Source: Gammaproteobacteria bacterium | Lineage (GTDB): Bacteria > Pseudomonadota > Gammaproteobacteria > Xanthomonadales > Wenzhouxiangellaceae | Reading direction: 5' to 3' | Length of the DNA stretch: 64,000 nt | Assembly (NCBI GenBank): GCA_021772975.1 | Contig: JAJFKY010000010.1 | Coordinates: 1 to 64,000 of the forward strand | In this document: piece by piece, positions 55,891 through 63,254 of the stretch | Position numbering within the stretch: position 1 is the first letter of the stretch | Layout of the letters: each line of letters opens with the position of its first letter | Program-made: the position numbers and the translations under genes | The notes under the pieces: model-generated | What the model was told of the DNA's origin: nothing | What the model saw: the letters and a program-made list of their open reading frames with translations, nothing else | Database searches by the model: none

Positions 55891-57789
55891 TTACCACACG
55901 TTGTAATGTGCAATACGAAATCCGTAATACTCCATTCCCAGATACATGCGACCATCAAAAGTTGTCAAGGCGCATGCTTTGTCGTTTTCTAAGTAAGGAA
56001 TATCTGCTTTGGCTTGCGACGTCCAGTTAGTTCCATCGAAAGAGGCATAATAAACACCGTCATTACGATAACCATTCCAGGCAGCATATAACTTCTGATG
56101 GTACGACGCCAAAGCAGGCGCATGCTTAGTACCCATATCCAACATGGGGTTTTCGGCTATCCAATCGGAACCATTATTGGTAGATGCCAAGTAAATTTTT
56201 TCGTCATGTTTCCATCCAGCATACAGCCTGCCTTGATGTGCAGCCAGCGCGGGTGAGGTATCTGTTGTTTTATCGGACGAATATCCAATTTTGGATTGCG
56301 AAGTCCACTGCGTTCCATTAAAGGAAGCATAAAAAACGCCGTCATCGTGATACCCACTCCAGGCGGTGTATAACCTCCCGTTAAAGGCCGCGAGCACAGG
56401 GGCTGCTCTGGTGGACATGCTCGTTAACGTTGCTTCCATTTCCCAACTCTTACCATCCGCGCTCGAAGCCAGGTAGATATTCTCGTCATGTATCCAGGCA
56501 CAATACAGCTTACCGTTATAAACGGCCAAAGCAGGCGCTTCTCCACTTCCTGACTGGCTTGACCCCGGTATTTTCAGCTTTTCGCTCCATTGATACCCAT
56601 CAAAAGAAGCCGCATAAATATCGCCGTTTCCATTGCCTTTCCAAGCCATATGCAAAGCATTATTAAATGCTGTCAATGCAGGTTTTTTATCTGATTCTTT
56701 AGCACCTCTAGCTTGTGGAGACCAGTAACTTCCACTGCCTGAAGGAGTATAAGCGGGATGCAGGTATGTTTTAAGACTTACACTACTGCTTTCTTCATGA
56801 AAACTGACTGTCTTATCCCCAGCGTTAATGGTTCCTACGTTCATATAGTCAGTGCCAAATTCCACCAATAAAAACCTGTTATATTGAGATGAACCACTAA
56901 AAAAGTACGGTACAGTGGTATTGGGAATCACACCCGCATACCCAAAGAATTCATGGCGATGCCCTACAAAAACGGCTATGACATTATTTCCATTTATCGG
57001 TGCTGATAATTCCTCTAGATGATTTAAGTGCATGTTAATAACGATTCTTTTGCCTCTAGCCGAGGCCTGCTTTAGATCGTTTTCCAGCCACGCTATGGAT
57101 GATTTAACAGGAATGTCCTTTTCTGCATAGGTTGGTTTATTGTGCAACTGGACAAAATGGTAATTTCCTATCTCGAACGAGTAGGCGAGACTATCTTTAT
57201 CAAAGCTCTGAACGACAAAATTATTAAAGGTCTCCACCCTCTGGTGTTCCATTATATCGTCTCTGATATATCTGGTGGCTTGGCGCGCACAATGCATATA
57301 GCCATCTTTGAACCAACCCCAAATCGAATCCGCACAACTATTAACGTTATTTTGGTAGTCATGGTTCCCCAGGCCTGGATAGACATGGTACTGGAAGCCT
57401 GTGTCGTAATATTTTTGGTATAACTGCTTTTGCCAATCATGCCAATATGCCGTCAGGTCACCATTAATAATGACGCCCAAGGGTTTTGTAATCGAACTAC
57501 CCTTGCCTCTTGTTAATTGGCTAACGTCGGGCCATTTCCCGACTACTACCCCATTAGAAGATGTGGCTTGATCAATTTTATGCATCGCACCCACCTGCCA
57601 GGCATTTGATCTTTTCCCTTGCTCCTCCTCAGAACCAGGGCCGCAATACTCACAGACCCAAACCAACTGCGGGTCTGAAGAAATTATCATTGTGAAACGA
57701 CTGTAATCATCCTGTTGTGCGTGTACTGTTTGTGCCAATAAAGCAAGTAACACAACCATAAACCACATACACAGCTTTCCATTTTCCAT
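55891..57789 (-). CDS. Secreted metallophosphoesterase with C-terminal propeller
   Basis: 632 residues with a signal peptide ending TVHAQQ. The calcineurin-like phosphoesterase part has Asp39 in SSDPQLVW (D-x-Q in place of D-x-H), NGD (109-111), GNHD (141-144), INMHLNH and VGHRHEF. From about residue 370 five repeats of the form ALxxxxxxLYxAWxxxxxxxIYxAS...W follow, resembling fucose-binding or sialidase-like propeller lectins. The gene is visibly richer in A and T than neighbours, suggesting transfer. It has no operon partner. Likely an extracellular phosphoesterase with carbohydrate targeting; substrate unknown. Confidence 0.85.
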   Translation of the reverse strand: MENGKLCMWFMVVLLALLAQTVHAQQDDYSRFTMIISSDPQLVWVCEYCGPGSEEEQGKRSNAWQVGAMHKIDQATSSNGVVVGKWPDVSQLTRGKGSSITKPLGVIINGDLTAYWHDWQKQLYQKYYDTGFQYHVYPGLGNHDYQNNVNSCADSIWGWFKDGYMHCARQATRYIRDDIMEHQRVETFNNFVVQSFDKDSLAYSFEIGNYHFVQLHNKPTYAEKDIPVKSSIAWLENDLKQASARGKRIVINMHLNHLEELSAPINGNNVIAVFVGHRHEFFGYAGVIPNTTVPYFFSGSSQYNRFLLVEFGTDYMNVGTINAGDKTVSFHEESSSVSLKTYLHPAYTPSGSGSYWSPQARGAKESDKKPALTAFNNALHMAWKGNGNGDIYAASFDGYQWSEKLKIPGSSQSGSGEAPALAVYNGKLYCAWIHDENIYLASSADGKSWEMEATLTSMSTRAAPVLAAFNGRLYTAWSGYHDDGVFYASFNGTQWTSQSKIGYSSDKTTDTSPALAAHQGRLYAGWKHDEKIYLASTNNGSDWIAENPMLDMGTKHAPALASYHQKLYAAWNGYRNDGVYYASFDGTNWTSQAKADIPYLENDKACALTTFDGRMYLGMEYYGFRIAHYNVW

Positions 57790-58145
57790 GTTCTATCTCC
57801 CAAATGCCAGAACGATTCAAATTATGTCGACGGGGTAAACAATCAGTAGCAGCCTAATTTTTAATGCCGCTCTTATTAGAGATTATTGATTGAGTATGGC
57901 CGCTAATATTTTAGTCATTGTATAATGAGCAATCCTGCTGCTTAATCAGTAAATGATTCAATTGTTCTGCGCCCTCCGGCCAGATATTGGCTTGTTCACT
58001 GTGCATCAATTGTCGACTCAATGCAATTAACCCGCGGCGAATCTCGGCATGTGTATTAACGGAATGATTGCCGTAGGTCGGTTTAGAGCCAGCGGCTCGT
58101 AAACCGACAATGCCATTCTCATCGGAGCTTCTGTGTTTGATTGTT
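57790..58145. other. Intergenic region with palindromic repeat
   Basis: No gene. It contains a full copy (58078-58107) of the palindrome TCGGTTTAGAGCC / GGCTCGTAAACCGA, related to the one at 8250-8279. Sequence before it is AT-rich, like the neighbouring phosphoesterase gene. Confidence 0.6.
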
Positions 58146-58837
58146 TTACCTGCTGTCGGCTTTGGTGGCCGCGACCCATTCGAGAATCAATTCTTCCAGC
58201 AATGCGAGGGGCAGGCTGCCGTTGGCCAGTAGTTGGTCATGGAAGTCGCGAATCTTAAATTCAGTGCCCAGTTCGCGCTCAGCTATGTTGCGCAGTTCGC
58301 GTATTTTCAGCTCGCCGATTTTGTATGACAGCGCCTGGGCGGGCCAGGTGATGTAGCGGTCGATCCGGCTTTCTACGTCGGCCACGCTTAAGGCGGTGTT
58401 ATTGGCCAGGTAGTCGATGGCCTGCCGGCGAGTCCAGCCTTTGGCATGCATGCCGGTATCAACCACCAAACGGCAGGCGCGCCACATTTCATAGGTCAGG
58501 CGGCCGAAGTCGCTGTATGGGTCCTGGTAGAAACCCATCTCTTTGCCGAGACTTTCCGAGTACAACCCCCAGCCTTCGCCGTAAGCGGAGTGGTACAGCG
58601 TTTTTCTGAATTCGGGGACATCCAGTTCCATGGCGATGGCGCCTTGAAAGTGATGCCCTGGTTCGGCTTCGTGGAAGGTGAGTGCTTCCAGGTTGTAGAG
58701 GGGTTGGCTTTTTAGATCGTTGGTATCGAGAAAATACGTACCAGAGGTGGTGCCACTGCCATCATATGCCACATAGTAGGCGCCTCCACCAGGGCTGGAT
58801 TTGATATCGGAAGTGCCACGCGGCAGCACACCAAACG
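58146..58837 (-). pseudogene. 3' remnant of a DUF885 gene
   Basis: It encodes about the last 225 residues of a DUF885 protein with the core motif LTFHEAEPGHHFQGAIAMEL and an intact C-terminus ending WVAATKADSR. The N-terminal two thirds are missing: at GVLPRGTSD the frame runs into short tandem elements and then into a VPS10-like remnant. The fused frame stays open to about 59066, but lacks a signal peptide, so it is most likely non-functional. It is the third DUF885 sequence in the window. Confidence 0.8.
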
Positions 58838-58851
58838 GGTAGAGTTGGGAC

Positions 58852-59112
58852 GGGTAGAGTTGGGACACCCACTTCTTAGCCATTACACATCCTAGCGGGT
58901 AGGGGTAGAGTTGGGACACCCACTTCTTAGCCATTACACATCCTAGAACGGATAGAATTGTGGGTGTCCGAATTCTTCTTGGCGGCCCTGACCGTTCAGC
59001 CTGAACCAACCTGCTCAAAGTCGTCGCGGCAGCGTCAATCAACGGAGATAGAGTTGGGACACCCACCTCTTAGCCATTACACATCCTAGAACGGATAAAA
59101 TTGTGGGTGTCC
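58852..59112. repeat. Tandem short elements with GGACACCCAC inverted ends
   Basis: Two 56-base elements (58914-58969 and 59057-59112) start GGACACCCAC and end with its exact inverse GTGGGTGTCC. A third, right-truncated copy starts at 58863 and a partial lead-in at 58838. Between them lies one unit of a 61-base direct repeat (58986-59046, repeated with one difference at 59138-59198). The elements are non-coding and may be REP- or MITE-type sequences. The words also occur at 3679-3690. Confidence 0.75.
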
Positions 59113-59137
59113 GAATTCTTCTTCCGAATTCTTCTGG

Positions 59138-59365
59138 CCCTGACCGTTCAGCCTGAACCAACCTGCTCAAAGCCGTCGCGGCAGCGTCAATCAACGGATG
59201 ACCCGTAACCCGCGCCACTCGGCCACTGACAGTCGGAGCGATCAAACGGTATTTCAGACCGGCTTTGGACCCTTGTCTAGCTTCCTGAGCTGGTAACACT
59301 GGCGTCAACAGACTGGCTGACAGCAGCAAGACAGTCTTCAACACAAACAACCGAGACCGATTCAT
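59138..59365 (-). pseudogene. N-terminal remnant of a VPS10-type propeller gene
   Basis: The minus strand reads MNRSRLFVLKTVLLL, a signal peptide and GLKYRLIAPTVSGRVARVTG, clearly homologous to the start of the intact gene at 54744. After about 60 residues the sequence diverges and enters the 61-base direct repeat. No BNR blade remains. It is a truncated paralogue now joined to a DUF885 remnant. Confidence 0.8.
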
Positions 59366-59762
59366 TAGCATTATCGTTACCCTCAAAACGGCACGAGTGT
59401 TTTAGGGAATATTGCATAGTCGGCAACCGAAAAACCAGAACCCTGTTGAATCGCTAACGAAGTGGAGATGCCAATAACACTAACCTATGGCATATGCGCT
59501 TAACGGGGAGCGATCGGTGCCAGGATTCGCATAAGAACTGCTTGTCTTGGGCGATTTGGAACCTGGCGCGGCTTGTCCAGGGTAGTTTAATGCCGCGGGC
59601 ATTTCAGCCTAAATCATAAATTATCCTTTCGAGCCATATCACGAAGGTTAAAGCATCTGCCAAGTGCGAGATATTGGTAGATAACACGTCAGTTATTACT
59701 GACACCCGCACACAAGCTGCATCAGCTAAGCATTACCAAAGGGCGACAAAGGAGATTGAAGT
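59366..59762. other. Intergenic region with partial MITE relative
   Basis: The first part resembles the region upstream of the intact VPS10 gene. At about 59540-59625 is a degenerate piece of the MITE-like element (GGGTAGTTTAATGCCGCGGG). No gene is visible before the Cys-tailed protein. Confidence 0.5.
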
Positions 59763-60722
59763 ATGCAAAGAATAGGCTTTTTTCTGTTCTTTATTATCGG
59801 CGCTTTATCAGCGCCCGCATTCGCCAGCAAAGCAGCGCTGTGCGATAACTGCCCCCTCTCTCAGGCACGTCAGTTGGCATTGACAACGGCGGGTTCAGCG
59901 ACCCGATTTGGTATTACAGTTTACATTGGCGATTTCAACAACAGCCAGCTATACAAGTTTTTCCTGCTTGATAGCGGTAATCCACTAAGCCCGACCGGGG
60001 AGCCTCGGGACTTTGGCGATTTGGTGGAGCAGGCAGAAGATTTTCCCAAAATTCTGAATCAAGCGATCATCCATAAGGGCGATACAAGCCGTTCAGGCGT
60101 CACGATTGCACAATTGCAGCCATCCGTCGCCGAGCAACGCGATTTTGACGAACTCGACTGGCTGGTGGCCTATCTGGATAGCCGGGGCATACCAACACGC
60201 GACAGCATTCGTGCAGGCGGGCCACCAGCCATCTTTGATTGGAATGTCCCTGACGGATTTGGTTTTGATTCTGCATTTGATGTGATGGATTTTGTAGGAC
60301 TCCAAAGGCAACTAGGAAGAGTAGCCATAGCAGCCAGTCCTTTCATAGCCGATGCCGTCGCCGCGTTATCCTTCAGCACCAACATTGTAGATTTGAAACC
60401 CTTTTTCAATCTGGAGTTTTCATACAAATTCCACTTCTCCGATGGTTCTACTGGGTTATTCGTGTTCGACAACCAGGGAGAACTGCAAGGCGTGTCAGGC
60501 AGCTGGCGAGATTCGGAGTTAAATGATATTCCCCAAACAGCCGCCGATGTAAATGGAATGTCGTCCTTCTTTGGATCAGGTGGGGGGACTAATTTTAACC
60601 GGACTCGTGATCGGGTTATTCAGTTTGCCTATAGCGTTAGTGGTGGCGGTGGCAACGGTAGTAGTGGATGTTCGTTCACATGCAATGAGCAAAGCTGCAC
60701 AGTCACCTGCCGTACAAACTGA
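59763..60722 (+). CDS. Secreted protein with Gly/Ser linker and four-Cys C-terminal tail, second
   Basis: A 319-residue exported protein with signal peptide ending PAFASK and an early CDNC pair. AAAGGAG precedes the ATG by seven to nine bases. The body is unrecognised: it has an acidic stretch about 130-190 and beta strands such as NLEFSYKFHFSDGSTGLFVF. The C-terminus is SGGGGGNGSSG-like followed by CSFTCNEQSCTVTCRTN, i.e. C-x3-C-x4-C-x3-C-x3-end, identical in spacing to the tail of the protein at 46.0-47.0 kb although the bodies are unrelated. This suggests a shared C-terminal signal. Function unknown. Confidence 0.82.
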   Translation: MQRIGFFLFFIIGALSAPAFASKAALCDNCPLSQARQLALTTAGSATRFGITVYIGDFNNSQLYKFFLLDSGNPLSPTGEPRDFGDLVEQAEDFPKILNQAIIHKGDTSRSGVTIAQLQPSVAEQRDFDELDWLVAYLDSRGIPTRDSIRAGGPPAIFDWNVPDGFGFDSAFDVMDFVGLQRQLGRVAIAASPFIADAVAALSFSTNIVDLKPFFNLEFSYKFHFSDGSTGLFVFDNQGELQGVSGSWRDSELNDIPQTAADVNGMSSFFGSGGGTNFNRTRDRVIQFAYSVSGGGGNGSSGCSFTCNEQSCTVTCRTN

Positions 60723-60950
60723 CCACAAACTTAAAAATACGTAACCATTGATACACGGACAGGCACCACAGGCTATCTCTATCGAGATGGCTTTTGGGTT
60801 CGGTCTGGCGACAGCATGGCTGTCGGGGCTTGCCTGCCTGACTCAAACAGGTCGCCGCTCCGATCCGCACCGCTGCTTTGATTGGTAGCAGCCGATATCC
60901 CGGTTAACCATGCATTCCATGGTATGGACCGGTTTATCAGCTCAAGACGG

Positions 60951-61534
60951 TTGGTGTAGACTATCGACTCGGCGCACGGAGGAATCAGTCAATGACACTT
61001 AAAAATATTATCCGCGTTTGTGGGCTTTTTTTGATCATTGTTTCTGGTATCGGTATTGCGCAATCGCAATCAGAAGCCGGTAGCCTGGACGGAATGGTAT
61101 CGGATAGCCAGGGAGAGCCGTTGCCCGGGGTTGTCTTAACCATCACCAGCCCTGTGCTTGTTGGGGAACGGATCCAGGTGACTAACGCCGCGGGACGCTA
61201 TCGGTTTTTAGGACTCCCGCCGGGAAACTATGCATTGACGGCCGAGCTGGAAGGCTTTGTTACAGTAGAACGCCCGAACATTACAGTTCGATTGGGGCAG
61301 CCGACTGTTGTTAATGTCACCATGACGCTTGCGTCCGTGGAAGAGGTTGAATAGGTCCAAGGCCTAGTAATCCAATCGGATAATCTAATCGGGACCACGC
61401 GAACTTCTGATAGAAGCGCCTGTAGTTACGACGTGGCTATCACAGCATAGATTATGAGCATGCCCGCAGGTCTAACCTACGGGTTTCGATAATAAAACCA
61501 GATATTCTGAATCAAGCCATCGTCGACCTGGGAA
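60951..61534. repeat. Segmental duplication, copy 2
   Basis: Pairs with 55231-55810. It contains the second carboxypeptidase-regulatory-like gene and the longer NTF2-like remnant. Base differences are spread evenly, so the duplication is not recent. Confidence 0.8.
60992..61354 (+). CDS. Secreted carboxypeptidase regulatory-like domain protein, copy 2
   Basis: 120 residues, same length as the 55.3 kb paralogue and clearly its duplicate (both share LTAELEGF, GRYRFL and LPPGNY blocks). Signal peptide to IAQSQSE, then one CarboxypepD_reg domain. It ends SVEEVE, the point before a TonB box in receptor proteins. The reading frame is intact despite divergence, which argues for selection on both copies. 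Confidence 0.8.
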   Translation: MTLKNIIRVCGLFLIIVSGIGIAQSQSEAGSLDGMVSDSQGEPLPGVVLTITSPVLVGERIQVTNAAGRYRFLGLPPGNYALTAELEGFVTVERPNITVRLGQPTVVNVTMTLASVEEVE

Positions 61535-61690
61535 ACGGCCACTATTTCCAGCGCAGTTTCCGCAACACCGGTGATGCGCTCCAGATCAATCACCATCGAA
61601 CCCAGCACGTTTCTGTGCAGCAACTCAGCATGCAGGTTTGGCAGGTTAAAGCGTTTGTTGGCGTAGAACTCGGTCAAAGCGGCTTTGCCG
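61477..61690 (-). pseudogene. C-terminal remnant of an NTF2/SnoaL-like gene
   Basis: About 70 residues read NGKAALTEFYANKRF, then LHAELLHRNVLGSMVIDLERITG and VDDGLIQNIWFYYRNP, the C-terminal half of a SnoaL-like/NTF2 fold domain. A stop codon lies just upstream in frame and no ATG precedes it, so the N-terminal half is lost. It belongs to the duplicated block. Confidence 0.7.
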
Positions 61691-61909
61691 TTTAGCCCCG
61701 GCTAGAAAACTGGTCACAGCTCGAGATTGAACAGAACCGAATTTATGATAAAAAATATAAACTAAATTACTAGAATCAAACCACAAAGGAAGACATACCG
61801 TAAGACTTGATCACTGATGAAAGATCAAAAACACCCGGAATATGGATTAGGCTAAAGCATTTTTGTGGAATTTAAATACGACTAATTATTTCATTCTTAT
61901 CGATAAGAA

Positions 61910-62677
61910 TTAACATGCCTTTATATACCGACAGCCCGGAAACTGACTACACCCCCAAAACTCCGCCCCTGTATTACGACCTCGTTTAGCCTTGCGTCGC
62001 AACATCTCTGCTCCACACTTGGGACATACCTGGTCAGTCTCCGAACTATGCCGCCGCTGCAAATCCCTAACATGTGCCCAATTAGTAGCCATGCTGGCCT
62101 GTAATCGTCCTGATTCTATAGCGATGTTTAGCGCCTGCACTTGCTTATCATTGAATACGACTTCTTCTATGGATTTAATATAGCGAACAAACCCACGCCC
62201 CTGGGTTACATAGTCGGGCATAGCGGTTTTGAAGGTGGAGTCGCCTACAAATACAATGACGGAGTGAATGGTGTTTTCGGGGATATCCAGTAGTGCCTGG
62301 ATGGCTTTGCAGTGTTTATAGTTTTGCCGCAGTGGGTTTTGAAAGGCGAACTTGCTGCGGTAGATTGTCTGTGTCCATTTCGGTTTGTCAGGATCACCGA
62401 AAATCCAGCCTTTGTAGTTTTTGGTTTCGACCACAAATACGCCGTAGCGGGATACAAACACATGGTCAATCTGGGTGGTGCCATCCAGTGTCTGTAGGGT
62501 GACGTTATGAAAGGCGGTATAAGTGTTTTCGTCAAGTGAGCGGGCGGCCCGTTTAACAATAAACTCGCCAAACCAGCCTTTAAACCAAGCGCTTTTGAAA
62601 AACCAGACAGCTACAAGCAGCACCAGTAATGGCCATGCCCCAGCCGTTGCTTTCAACAATATCGCGGAAACATCCAT
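61910..62677 (-). CDS. NERD-domain protein with C-terminal zinc ribbon
   Basis: A 255-residue membrane-anchored protein: one N-terminal helix (about 13-28), a nuclease-related (NERD) domain with IDHVFVSRYGVFVVETKNY (the D...E-x-K restriction-type core) and a topoisomerase-type zinc ribbon at the C-terminus, CPKCGAEMLRRKAKRG... CSQFPGC. I start at ATG 62677 with AAGGAGG seven bases upstream; the preceding GTG at 62680 is an alternative. DNA processing is likely but the role is unknown. Confidence 0.88.
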   Translation of the reverse strand: MDVSAILLKATAGAWPLLVLLVAVWFFKSAWFKGWFGEFIVKRAARSLDENTYTAFHNVTLQTLDGTTQIDHVFVSRYGVFVVETKNYKGWIFGDPDKPKWTQTIYRSKFAFQNPLRQNYKHCKAIQALLDIPENTIHSVIVFVGDSTFKTAMPDYVTQGRGFVRYIKSIEEVVFNDKQVQALNIAIESGRLQASMATNWAHVRDLQRRHSSETDQVCPKCGAEMLRRKAKRGRNTGAEFWGCSQFPGCRYIKAC

Positions 62678-63254
62678 CACCTTTCCTCCTTACCCTCCCA
62701 ACGCCTACCCAAGCGTCCCATGGCTTAAAGCCACTTTATCTAACCCTTGATCAGCGCGCTCAATCGCTCAGCGCCGCAATCAGCTATCGACACTATACCG
62801 TAAAACTTCCGCGCGCATTTTTCAGTGCACGCGACGGTTATAAGTCATCCGATATAGGTCTGGTTAGAGCCGCAGGCTCATATACCGACAACCATATTAT
62901 CATCGAAACATCTTAGTTCAATTGCTGTGCCTGGTTGTCGTTGAAGGATACGAATAACGTGAAAAGATTCCTCGTCGCTGTGCTCTGTCGGAACGACAGG
63001 GGTTTGCTGATCAAATACAGTGGAATATTCTGGGTCAGAGTACGTTACTCGGACCCCGCTCTTTATTGTTGATAAAAGGATACGCTACGGCGTTGTTATT
63101 GGTGGCGTGTTACAACCAGCCCTGCGCTGGTTTGGACTTGCAGGGTGCCATAAGCGCAGCGCACCATTGGTGGGTGGCCGTTGCTGCACGATTGATGTAG
63201 TTCGGTTTAAAAAATGGGTTCAGAGCAGCTTTTTCTGATCTCATTATTTTTCGG
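62678..63254. other. Intergenic region with degenerate palindromic repeats
   Basis: No gene is convincing. A degenerate copy of the GGTTTAGAGCC palindrome lies at 62852-62888, and a GATTCCTCGTCGCTGTGCTC-type repeat copy with GGAACGACAG at about 62960-62996. A 72-residue open frame at 63020-63238 has no ribosome site and no recognisable features. Confidence 0.5.

Noticed and set aside
58852-59200. Possible CRISPR array from spaced repeats
   Set aside because: The repeats are elements with inverted ends and the intervening sequences are themselves repeated; no cas genes.
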